Source: Blasia pusilla
Lineage: Eukaryota > Marchantiophyta > Marchantiopsida > Blasiales
Length of the DNA stretch: 64,000 nucleotides
NCBI GenBank assembly: GCA_050084515.1
Contig: CM114273.1
Span: 14,012,001 to 14,076,000, forward strand
Direction: 5' to 3'
Positions 43,752-55,500 of this stretch are shown here, piece by piece. A program made the position numbers and the translations under genes. A model generated the notes under the pieces. The model had not been told where the DNA came from and ran no database searches. It saw only the letters and a program-made list of their open reading frames with translations. Within the stretch, counting starts at the first letter, position 1; every line of letters starts with the position of its first letter.

Positions 43752-46444
43752 TTATACAACGACTGGCTGCTTGACTGCCTCCAGGATCTTGTCGTCGAGT
43801 TCGAATTTGATGTCCTTCTGATCTCGGCCGATGGAAACATACTCCTCGTAACGCTCCTTCAGGTCCTCAGGCAAGTTTGTCTTGCCCTTCCAACCCAGTA
43901 GGTCCTTTGCAGCCCTGGGCTCTGCATAAAAGTGCTGTATGGAAAAGACACGCCGTTAGATTTCGCACTGGCGATGCCTTTCTCCACATTTTCTCAAAAC
44001 ATCTTTGAACGGCACAGCTGATCACTGCACGCCTTCGCTATACCCGATTCCTAGTGTCTCACCCGGCAAGCTATTACAAGTGCATAGAGTTTTGGAGCAG
44101 AGAGTTTTCGAGTCCCGATTATGCGAGTGTTTCGCATGCATCTGCAACTGCTTGCCAGTGAGCTAATTGCGTGCTAATCGCCCACCTAAGGTCAGAATTC
44201 AGGATAGAGGTAGAACTCACCGCGGTACGGAAGGGGAAAGCCTTCTTGGCATCGACACCTACAGCTTTGGGATCGTAGAGAATGATCTCGACATCGCGGC
44301 CAGCTGCCTTTGCACACAATCGAGCAAACCCGACCAACGTCACAGTTCTTTCGCTCACAGCGTTGAAAATCTGACCATTGGCAATATCTGCCTTTTGAAC
44401 GGCCAAAGTGAGTATGGAAGACAAATCCGAAACGTGGGCGATGTTGGTCAGCTGCAAACCAGGCTCTGGAACCAGAATAGGTCTGCCTCTGACAATCCCT
44501 GTGGACAGCACCCCACAAATCAGCGAATTGAACCTAGATCCGAGCGGTGAGTGAAGCAGAGGACGACTGATGACAGAGAACATAAGCGATCACGAATCGA
44601 GGTTAAGAAGTGTGGAATCCCATCCCTTCTGGTAAGCTTCACACCTTCACTCGGTACATCTGAGAAAGACCAAAACCCTGAGCCTCCAGTAACCCTTTCA
44701 TGTTGAGGGTTTTGGAGACTGGTCATGGAGCTGGTTGTTCACCCGAGTAAGTGACATTCAAGTTGACGATGAAAACAGCAATTCTTAAAAGACACTTACT
44801 GTCAAAGAACCATTCTTCGCAATCTTTGTTGTTTCCTGACCCAGTCATGTACTGGGGTCGGAACGAAGCCCAACTCGCGAAGCCTAAGCCGCCGATGTAC
44901 TTCTCTACCTCAGCGTGACCAGCACTCTTTACAGCATCCTGATAGCATTGTGGACGACGATGGTTCAGAAAATGTGGACGACGATGGTTCAGAAAATGTG
45001 GTGAGATCTTACTGATTATCTAGAAGCAAAGATAGCGAAGTGGTCGTAGTACGGCAGGTATAATGGGTGAACTGACGAATCAAAACTCACCCCTTCAACG
45101 TGTGGTGGCTCATCGGTGGTCTTGTAGATCCCGGCACTGCTGATGAAAAGAAATTGCTGAGCTCCCGTTCCCTTCGCCCAATCTGCAACAGGTCTGATCA
45201 AGTCCAAGTTCACTACTGATTCCGCAACAGTCGGGAAATGAGATACGGATGGAAATGCCCGCGCTTACGAAAACTGATGGGCAGACGAAGAGACTGATTC
45301 GACATCAGTAGTCTGCTTCAGGGACAACTTCTCGTACTCAGTGCTGTCAACATTGAGCTCGGTTCAGAGTCCTTACTTGACTGCTTCTAGATCTTTTCCG
45401 TTGTTGTCGAGCACCACATCGAATTTGGCTGAACCGACAGTAGCTCCAATGTCCGAGGGACTACCCCAAACTGTCTGTACTCCGAGCTCTCTCAGTTCCT
45501 GCACCAACCACCCGTCGCCGTTTTGAGATTCATTTCGAACCATTTCCATTTTCCAATGGTCCATCTCTACGTCCGAGTTGATTGATTCCCGCGACTTATC
45601 TTGCGGCGTCAATTGGAAGCGACTTAGACGGAATGGAGAAAATGGTGGCTGGATGGCTGACGGCTTTCAGTTCTCAATAGAGAGCGCAACGACAAATCAC
45701 ATTCAACAGGCGTCGTATCTTTACGGTATGAGAGCCCTTCAGTGATGGATTACGACGAGTGAGAGACGATGGAAACCATCTCCGAACCCAATTGCATCTC
45801 AAAACTCCACAGGCGACTCGTCCATGAGAGCAGTTCCAATCAACTAGAATCGTTCGGGCTAAGAGCAGGTTATTTTTTCGATCAGCGATCGAAAGGAATG
45901 GTCGATGTCCAGGAGCCAGACATTGGAAATTCTCAAAATCGAAGAGGAATGGAATGGAACGGAACGGAAGCTTAGCCTGCATTGCCTGAGAGGAGATGAC
46001 GGAGATAGGCAGGGATCATACCGCGAACCGGGAGAAGGGTGGCTTCTTCATCTTGTCGGATGCCTCCTCTCCCACGGTGAAGATAGTGACGCCATAGCCA
46101 GCTGCTCTCAAGTCCTTTGCGAAGTAGAAGCCGATGACTGCGTGCCCCCCACTGTTAGTGTTGATGATCAGGACACTCTTCTCGCTCTCCGAGGCTGCGC
46201 GCGCTGCGGCCACCTTCTTCCCTGGAAACCGCTCCCTCCGCACCTGCACCAATTTCCATGAGCTCGGCAGCGCCGTGGTCAAGCGAGAGCACGAGGACAG
46301 AGAAGCGGAGCCAAATTCCGCTGGAAATCTGGGCGCCTCGCACAGCCAGGCCTCTGCAGCGGCGCTCTTGCTGGATCCGAACGCACTGGGAGCACATGCG
46401 AATTTCGCGACCGCCCTACAGCAATGCGCCTCTAACGTTGCCAT
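43752..46444 (-). CDS. CSP41A: Chloroplast stem-loop binding protein CSP41a, six exons
   Basis: This plastid protein of atypical SDR type binds and cleaves stem-loop RNA, stabilises ribosomal and messenger RNAs, and associates with plastid ribosomes and transcription complexes. Exons (minus strand) are 46444-46022, 45498-45377, 45193-45091, 44938-44800, 44498-44221 and 43934-43752; phases agree throughout and give 415 residues (Arabidopsis about 406). Residues 1 to about 85 are a Ser/Ala/Arg-rich transit peptide. The mature part begins near [20 protein letters not shown], the modified Rossmann nucleotide-binding turn typical of CSP41. Further matches are [65 protein letters not shown] and [16 protein letters not shown]. 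The C-terminus is [15 protein letters not shown], then [13 protein letters not shown]. All introns are GT-AG. No damage is visible. Confidence 0.95.
44949..44998. repeat. 25-bp tandem duplication in CSP41a intron 3
   Basis: Two adjacent copies of a unit containing GTGGACGACGATGGTTCAGA lie in the intron just upstream (in gene sense) of exon 4. They are identical over the unit, so the duplication is recent or conserved; it does not touch the splice sites. Confidence 0.8.
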
Positions 46445-46860
46445 CTGCGCTATCCCACAGCTCCGTCGCGTTCTCCAATCTCTCTATGCGCAGATTCGCT
46501 TCTCTGCTGCTGCTGTTGCGACTCACTGTCACTTCTTCTCTTCTCAAGTTCTCGTCTCCGTCCCCGTCGACGTGGACATGGACGGGATCGATCTACTGTA
46601 GGCTGCGGGACACGGCGGCTACAGTAGCTGTGGGCCCACCACGACTTATCACCGCGCCCGTCCATGTTCTTTTCGCCGCGGGATTGAGTGGCAGACGTTC
46701 GAGTCGCCCGATCCATAAACGGAGCGTCTAAATGAAAGCAGTTCCCCACCCCCCAAATAAATTTGTTTCCTTCTTTTTTTTCTTCCGTAGAAAATGATTA
46801 TTTCAGAGAATTATCTATATTATTAATGGAGGAGTGAAAGAAACTTCCTCCCTATTTCAT
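46445..46860 (-). promoter_or_regulatory. 5' flank of CSP41a
   Basis: GC-rich DNA to about 46740, with short CTG/CAG-type triplet runs, gives way to AT-rich DNA. It is presumed 5' UTR and promoter; no defined element could be assigned. Confidence 0.4.
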
Positions 46861-46959
46861 AGTTTTGCAGTTTGCCCAGGTTGATGGGCTTTACATGCGG
46901 CCTCCGGAGGTTGGAGGCACCAATGTTAAAAGTCCACTTAGTAGTAGTCGTAGTTCTAT

Positions 46960-47200
46960 AGGAGTTGCTAATATTGTCTATGTTGTTGGTGAGTTTGGTC
47001 GAGAGGGGGAGAAGGCCCCCTTCTTTTTTTCAGGGCCGCTTTTGGCCTGCAGGTTTTTGGCTCTTTTTGCCCCCGGGGCTCTTTTGTATCTCCGATGGGT
47101 TTTCCATCAAGTGTTTTTTTTCAAGTTCATTATTTTTGTTTTTCATGGGTTTTGAAGTTTTGCTACTTGTTCTGATTTTTCAATATTTTTTGAAGTAATA
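46960..47200 (+). repeat. Dispersed repeat related to 17580-17770
   Basis: It shares TGTTGTTGGTGAGTTT, a purine/pyrimidine G-then-C tract, GGGCCGC..GGCC and the GATGGGTTTTCCAT end with the earlier segment, in the same orientation. It lies upstream of the LINE-like remnant and might be part of its untranslated region. Confidence 0.45.
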
Positions 47201-47799
47201 GTCCATCAATGTAGATGCATTCTTGAGTACTAACATCTAAGATGATCGTCCCAAGGGAGGGAAAAAATTTGAAATATGAAAATGGAGGAATCCATGAGGA
47301 GGAAGTAGATGATTTCAATACGAGATTGATATATATTGTGCGAGGGTTGCCTTGTTTTCATCAATCAAGACCTTTTTATGGTGTAGATGGGCGTGGGGCG
47401 GTGAGGCTCGTGGGAGAGAGGGGAACGCTGGTGTTATATGTCAAAACGAAAAGTTAGATTTCTTCATTTTGATGCGCTCCATGACTCATATTGTGAAGTA
47501 TTTCTATTTTTACTTTGTTTTATAGATTCCCGCTCTTATTAGGGTTTTCCATGTAGGCATAAGGGTTTCACATATGGTAATGTAGCAAATGTTCCTCGGG
47601 TAACTTCTTTTCATAACTCCCTCCCTTCCCTCTACGTTCATCTTCATATGTCATCCTTATTTCTCGTTTATGCTTGATTCATGGTGGTCTCCATCATGGT
47701 GGTGTTAGGCGGTTTTGGTGGGGTTGGTCTCTCGAGATTGATGGAGGGGGTGATGGTATCCTATTGGTGAGTTGTATCCATACCTCGATCCACACCATC

Positions 47800-50480
47800 C
47801 CTCCGTGTGAGGACTCGTGGGTTGTCTAGTCGGGATACGAAGTGCCCTTATTGTCCCGGATTCTTCACTCGTTCAAGAATTCGGACCTGCTTAGATGCAA
47901 GACATCTTGACTTTGATAGATTTGGATGGGTGGTTCCTCCAATTGACCATGGATGCTCCTCGCATCATCAACCCCTACTAAGGCATGGGAGTGGTTGAGG
48001 TCCCACTTTGGCAATATCATAGGTTTCTTCGAGATCCATTTTCCTGCCCGAGGTTGTTTCATAGGATCTCCTTTGGTATTCAGGATGACTTCCGTCATGC
48101 CTTCCTCCTCCTCCTATTTAGGATCGCACTTGACCCTATGGAAGAGCTCTTTTGGTATCTACTAGTTCTACTTCCACGATGGTGTCTTCGCTATACATGG
48201 GGAGGGGAAGACCGACCATACAGAGGTTATGGCCCGATTGAGGCATTTTTGAGGAGGTGATTGGGAGTCTTCACAGAAAGAGTTTGTGGCAAATGCTAGA
48301 GATAGCACTTCACTTGGTTTTCCCCTGGAAGATCTTATAGTAGCTAGCTTGCGACGATGTGGGATACTTGGACGAGCTTGTGAGTACTCACGGGCCGCTC
48401 ATACCCTTCGCCCGATGGACATGATACGTGTGTTGGTTGTTACCATCAATGCCCTCCAGAGGCTACATCCTGCCCAACAGTTGGCTTTCCAGCTTTTGCA
48501 CTTGACTTCCATCTTGACATGGATGTATGCCTTGACCCGTCCTTCTTTGCATGGAAACTCAGACGTTCTTCTAGGATTGTGATGGGGGGTTGTCAGGTAT
48601 GATGTACAAATATCTTCGTGATTGCTTTCCTCTCGAGGACTCAGCCAGTGGTTTTTCCGAGTTGTTTGAGGTTTTTCTCTTACCTCGCTCAAGGGAGAGT
48701 GCCAACCGGAGTGACCCAAGTATTGGGGGCGGGGCGACTTTTGGCATTGTCAAAGGAGGATGAAGCTATTCGTCCGATCGCCATAGGTGAGGTGCTCTTG
48801 CAATTGGTGAGTCGCACTAACGCTTTGCAATTTCGTGAGGATTTCCCATCAGACTTGAGTCCGCATCAGTTTGGAGATGCCAGCCGGCTGCCTCTAAGAC
48901 GATAGTCTTAGGTTTGAGGGCTTGTCTCGATGTACATCTTGAGTGGATGGTTCTCCAAGCGGACGTGGAGAACACCTTCAACTTAATATCATGGGCATCT
49001 ATCTTCATAGGGTTGAGGGATGTAGGTGACCCCACTACGAGTCTCATTCCCGTCGCGCATGCTTTCTATGGGGCTCCTTTGGTCCTCTATTTCGACCATG
49101 GTCGGTTTGAGGAGGAGGTCACAATTTTGGAGTCCGCCACCGCAACTCATCAGAGTGACCCTTTCGGTGGTGTATTTTTTCTTCAGCTCATTGCCGGACG
49201 GTTCTTTCTACGGTGGAGGCTTTTCCGAGTTGCATTTTTTTCTCGTTGATAGATGATACTCATATTGTGGGACCTGGAGATCTAGTCGTCTTTGCATTTC
49301 ATCACTATAATGCACAGTTGGCATAGGTTGCCTCACGGTGAAGGTGAGGAAGTGCACGAATTGGTCTCCATTAGACCTACCCAATAGTCTTTATTTACCC
49401 AACAGATTCATGACACGTGTCGGAGCGCTTCGTGTCTTGGAAGTCCCACTCATGAGCCATGACTTTTTTTTGAGTTTCGTGGCGAGGACTCTTTTCAAGG
49501 ATCTGTTCCACGTCGATGATCTCACAAGGATTGGTGACCTCAAGTCGCCTACGACATTCTCTCTTCTTCTTATGCTCGTCAACCTAGTTATCTCACTAGA
49601 ACTATTTGTATGTCTAGTCAACTTTTTACCCTCTATAGATCCTTTGATAGGAAGATCCTTCAAGTGTTTGGGGACTTCTTGGGTCCCGACTCTTTTGAGT
49701 GCCCCATGGGGGAGCTAGCTCGTAGACAAGCCTTTTGGCTGATTGCCTCTGGTGGAGTAGGTCTTCTCTTGATGAAATTAGTGGCACCCTTGGCTTTTTT
49801 AGGGAGTTGGGCCATAGTAGCACCCGTTCTTTGCTCTAAATTTATGGTTTTGGATAGACCATTTCTTCAACAATACGGGTCCTAGATTGAGGATGGTATG
49901 TTCTCACTATAGTCTTCCCTTAGAGCATGTAGAGATTCCCTTCTAGGTGAGGCTAGAGTCGTTTTAGAGTCTCCATGTTGGACGGGGATATTCCTCTTGA
50001 AGTCCAAACCCGTATCCGCTCATGCTCCGGAAAGGGGTCAAGCTCATGGGTGGGGGTTTGTCCCCTCATCCCGGATTTCTGTATCACACCACTTACCTAC
50101 ACTACTATGTTGTGGTTCGGACTAGGCCTCCCCCAACCATAAGTGGTAGCTTCGACACACTGTGAGTGTCGTTGGAGTTTGGATCCACTTGGTGTGCATT
50201 TAGCACGCTGTGTAGTTGGGGGAGGATTGCCACTCACAATGTTATGCGGGATATCATGTTCAGCGTTGCTCAAGAGAGTGGCTTCCATGCCCAGAGAGAG
50301 AGAGAGAGGCACTAATCCATCCAAGACTTCCTTATCCGGGTTGGTCTTTATATGACACGAGAGGCTGAGGTGGTGGTAGCAGACGTTGTAGTGACGAATC
50401 CTTTGCGGAGGTTGTCCCGCAAGTGTCGGGCCAATCCAAGTGGTAGCATAAGGGAGGTTGCTACAAGGATCGGGGGTGGC
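47800..50480 (+). mobile_element. Degenerate LINE-like (non-LTR type) reverse-transcriptase element
   Basis: Protein pieces in several plus-strand frames follow the order of a non-LTR retroelement. A Cys/His-containing N-terminal piece (CPYCPGFFTRS) lies near 47839. VTQVLGAGRLLALSKEDEAI and RPIAIGEVLLQLVSR at about 48710-48815 match RT domain 2. ADVENTFNLISWASIF at 48960-49010 contains the first catalytic Asp block. A degraded RQGDP block reads THQSDPFGG, and the YxDD site is LIDDTH at 49246-49260. A C-terminal DPLGVHLARCVVGGG segment at about 50182-50226 holds the C..H..C knuckle seen after RT in such elements. Stops and shifts are frequent, and no poly-A tail or target duplication was recognised. 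Confidence 0.6.
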
Positions 50481-51500
50481 GATGAAGAAGATCCATCTCT
50501 ATAATCGACTTCGCAATGGACATGGATTCATCCCCCTAACCATAGAGATGTATGGGGCTATGAGAGAGGTTTTACTCATTCCTTACAAATTGTACCCATC
50601 AACCCCAATTGAGAATTGAATTTTCATTAGTTGTCGTGTTTTTCTTTTGAAGGAATCAAATCCCCATAATTTTGCAACATGCCAAGGCTAATTGGCTTTT
50701 GTGATGGGCTCATGCTGTGGGAGACACCCACATACTTTTTATATGTGGCCTTCACATACTCTTTGAATTCCCCTCTCATTTAAAAATTTCGGATGGGTCT
50801 ATCACCATCCGCTCTTTATTGAGGCCTTGCTACCAAGGTTGGAAAGAGGACAGACAATTCCTTTTGGAAACCTCCATTAGCTAATCAACCTTTATCCAAA
50901 ATCAGGATTGTTCTTATGGACTAATCTTCCCAAGCGCATGTTTGGTACAAATTACAAGTAAATCCTCTGTTATACCCTCCACTTAGATATTCACTGTTTC
51001 AACGGACGCACACCTGATTCTTCCTTACTATCATAGTAATGCGATATTAGGATCAATCTCATTCCTTCTATCCATCTAGCATCCTGTCATTATAGAAGGT
51101 AGGATGAAGTAATGTTGAGGCCTTCAGAAGGGTTTTATTTTCATTTGGAACTTAGTAGTCTTCGCAGTGCTGAAAGGACTCGGGCCTTTGTTTCACACAC
51201 CTAATCAATGGTATAAGATAACAGAAACTTCTCTTAGAACAGGAATAAAAATAGGACCTCCTATCACAATGATTTTAGTATACAACCTAGTTAAAATTCA
51301 AGGATAATTCCCAGATAAAACTAGACAAATGAGATAGGAGACAATACCTTCAACCGACACCTGCCTTGGTCTACACCGATGTGAAGATATGTACTGCTAA
51401 GACGAGCCTCGTATAGGTGGGAAGATCACAAGGTAATGGGTAGTGCAAATTGGACCTTTTCTACATACCAAGCTCTAGTAAAGGTGTGTGGAACCAAACC
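50481..51500. other. AT-rich intergenic DNA, no gene seen
   Basis: No reading frame with protein-like composition and no RNA gene or repeat was recognised. Confidence 0.4.
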
Positions 51501-51506
51501 ATGAAA

Positions 51507-52099
51507 GAAGAAAGTATCAGGTGGAAAACTGTGGAACATGCACTCACTTTGGTGTCCCTGTAGATTTAGAGTCCCCACGGCACAAGAAGACGACACCCGA
51601 ACCAACACGTGGTTCCATAATTGCAGATAAGACCCTCAAACGTAAAACTAGATCTTCAATCATACATGCCGCATAAAAATTAGAGACACTTAATGGTAGC
51701 CATGAGATAATTCAGTAGCCTGCTGCGCGTTGATCTGATAAACAAGCTAAGCAACCACTTTGGAACATAGACCCAAGCATAAACCTCAAGCGTGTGGTAA
51801 AGGAACAGGAAACCAGGGAAGAAGATAGTATCAGGTTAGATAACTGTGGAATATGCACTCACTTTAGTGTCCCTGTAGATTTAGAGTCCCCACAGCACAA
51901 GAATACAACTGCTGAACCAACACAAGGATCCATAATTGCAGATAAGACCCGTAAACGAAAATATCTAGGTCTTGAAACATACATGCCGCATAACAATTAG
52001 AGAAACTTAATGGTAATCATGAGATAATTCAGTAGCCTGCACCGCATCGATCTGATAAACAAACCACTTTGGAACATAAACCCAAGCATAAACCTCAAA
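51507..52099. repeat. Tandem duplication, two copies of about 310 bp
   Basis: Copy 1 is about 51507-51790 and copy 2 about 51818-52099. Both carry AGTATCAGGT, ATGCACTCACTTT, GTCCCTGTAGATTTAGAGTC, CCATAATTGCAGATAAGACC, ATGAGATAATTCAGTAGCCT and CCAAGCATAAACCTCAA. Each holds a roughly 60-codon frame with the same peptide pattern (TCTHFGVPVDLESP and GICTHFSVPVDLESP), but no domain. It lies in the 3' flank of the hydrolase gene, so it may be part of its 3' UTR or a separate repeat. Confidence 0.85.
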
Positions 52100-52591
52100 T
52101 ATTGGAGGATTACGTTGGCAACTTCCAAAAATGGTCAGTTCTAACTTTCACTATCTATCCACTGACCTGAGCATAATAATTTACAGCCGTAATCTGGGAG
52201 GCCCGAATTGACAAGCTTCAGTGAAAAGAAGACTAAACTAGAGCAAAAGAATGTGAGAAATATCCCACAACTGCCACTTGCATTATAATTTTTAACCTTA
52301 GATATAAAAACGGCAGTAGAGGACCAGTTGGGACACCCGCAAACACTAGAGGCACATGGATCAATCAAATGTACTACTTTTGAAGCTAGAGGAAAGTGGG
52401 AAGGACAGAGGTTGAACCAATACAATCAATATACATACACTTCCGAGCTATAAATGCTTCGCTGATATGGGGAACTGTTGCAGAAAGTTATCCTGCAGCT
52501 CCCATGACACCCCTTGACCGACCCAGCGATTCACTTCTATCAATACAACAGTGATGATGCCCCCAAGAATAAGGGAGATGTTCACCCCTTG

Positions 52592-55500
52592 TCATCTGCT
52601 TGCACTTCTCCGGCTTCCCATACCCCTGAAAAAGCTTAATCTCATCCGTTGGGTGAAAGAGTCTACTCTGCTGGCTGGCATCGGGTCTTCACTCGCCGGA
52701 GTACCCACTTCAATAGCTTCCTTCGGCTCAGTTTCCTTGATCTCCACATCCTGAAGAGACGCCGCAATGGCCTCCATAACCATCTGCGCATACCAGTCTA
52801 AAGATGAGGAAAATTACTACAAAACTTCTCAGTTATCCAAGATACCCTTATCCGTGACCCAATAATCACAACAAAACACAAGTTGAATTTTAGCTCCTTC
52901 AAGCCACAAATCAATTGCACCTATTAAGGGACACAGAGTGGCAAAAAAAGGAAAGACCACACAAACTTCATGTATTCACCGTACAATTCTGCATTAGACA
53001 GAAACTTCAATTATGACAACAAGGCTTGTCATCTACCAGTAGCACAAAGAGCCCGGAGGTTTGGAACATACTCTTTCTTCATCATCACGATTTGATGGGA
53101 AGTAAGCAAAGCTCTCATCAGTAAGTGGAGACATCATGGCTGAGCTGTCCCGACTGACTCCGTTTGATGAATGTTGGCCCCAACTATCACTCTGGTCTTT
53201 ACAGAGGCGGTAGCGAGCAAAATCATCACGGTAGTTTCCATTCTCTCCATTCTGCCACAACAGCACAATTTGGAACTTCAAATCACTACCATTCAACTGA
53301 TTGTTCACCACCAAACACCTTCCAGCTCTCATATTCTGCCAAAACTTTCATAACCCATGAGATGGTATTAGGAATCGTCGGAAGACGTAGTAATACCTCT
53401 AGGACAGAGCATGACGATGAACCCTCCAGACCATCTCCAGAAAGATCACCTCGGAGGAGCTCTGAGAGGTCATCTTGTGAGTTTGATGTATTAACAGGCA
53501 CCTAAGATAGCAACCAGGCAATAAGAAATTCTTCATGCACTCGTCCACTGAAAACATTGAGAAATGAACACTGAGTATGATATGACAATGTGCAAATGAC
53601 TGCGTGAAGTAGGTACTGAGGTCCCACGGAAATAGAACTACCAAACTGATGGGCAAGTTGGTAACAAGTAGCATATTCAGGAGAATTTCTGTTGCACAAA
53701 AACTAGCCCAGTGGCTTCTAATAGCTACAAGTTGGCTGCAAGACAGTCAACTAACCACAGTTCTGCTCATCTGCCACCGAGAACGGGTTTGATTGAGTGC
53801 TTCCTCTGTAGACTCTGCTGGCTGACCTGTGAACACACGAGTTCTGACTCATTAGCCTTGAAGTTCTTGAAAGTGCCGCACAGAAAGCACCTTCAAAGAA
53901 TTGTCAGGACATGAGAAACCATCCATCCTACGTAGACACCAAGGTACATCAGCAATTTGACAATGATCCACTCCAATTCTAGGCCTATGTTTCTCATCGC
54001 CACTCACAAACTAGCTGATGCCATTGCCCGACTTTGATCACAGTCTCAGGATCTAACTCGACAGACATGGCAACATGGCACTTGAATTTATTCTCTGGAT
54101 GGTTATGCAACTATGCAAACTAACAAGTAGCCCAGCCACATTTGTATAGCTGCCACACTACATTGCATTTTTTCCCCTATTTGAATGCCTACAAAGACAC
54201 CTCCATCAATCTGAATAGCATATGCCAAGTCCTAGAATTTCTTTTTGCTTTTCAAAGATCAAGCCTCTGCAGTAGGGGAAAAGACAAGATGTACCAGCAA
54301 TAGTCATCAGTCTCCAAGCTATAATGTGTAAAGGAATTAAAACCGATTTCAGACAATGACCAATCTATGCTGACCACACAAATTATATAATAAGGACCAA
54401 CAGCACTACAGTACTCAGGTTATTGTCATAAAGATGGCCTCCAACTGCAGATGTAGACTTGATGGGAACAAAGACTAACTAAAAGCAGATGTATATTCCT
54501 AAGACTCAAGACAGAAAGATTTAATTAGGGACAAACCATCATGACGCTGACTACTAGACATGGAAGTAGGTGTGTGAGGAGTTGCATAGGCAGATCGATC
54601 GGCTCCCATTATTTCATACAAGATGTTCTGCAAAATCCAGAGATTGCATCCATTAACCTAAAGGACAAGCAATTACTACCACTAAGTTAACTCATACTGC
54701 AAATATATTCAAAGCAGTATCAAGAAAACTCGAACTTTGCTTGGATACTAAATCAGAACATGTCACTCTACTTGTACTGACAACCACAGCACATTCCCAT
54801 TTCTGCAATTAATTCAAGCACGAACCTCATCAACATCATCATCCATCTCGAGGCCCTCTGTATCAAAATAAGAAGTTTCTGGTGCCTCAGGTGCAACAGG
54901 CTCATCTGGTGGTCGCAGAACATTGTAGAAAAATATTGTAATAGAGTCGTAGTAAAACTGTGGTCGAGGAGAGTTGTGGTCACCCTCGAATTTAATGATA
55001 TTCTTGTCACCCTGCATTCCATTCACAGAAAACCATCCCAGTTGAAATGACGGTCTTAGAACTGCCAGCCTTATGTGTAATGTATGGAGTAATCATCCCG
55101 AAATACTGGAGGTGTTCTATTGAGGTGACACCCATGACTAACATCTGCAAGAAATCGTCATTCACTTCAAAAAGAAGCGTTAACACCTCATCTAATCACA
55201 TTCCATGCTGAAAGTCTATCTTTAGACTGTTCATGACCTCAGACCTCGTAAATATGCGATCCTCACTAAAAAATAAACCCTCCAGATATAGGACTTCATT
55301 AACCCATAAACAAGAACCATGATGACCTCATAATGGTAAAGTCTTCATGACAACATGAACAGTAAGTTGTAGCACCTCATTGAAGATTCAAAAGATTATC
55401 ACCATAAGTGAGTTCAAGTACAACATACTGAGTAGGCCTTGTAGAGGAGATCAGAATGATGTGGTTGTATGAAGAGATCTCCTGTCGCATGACCAAAAAG

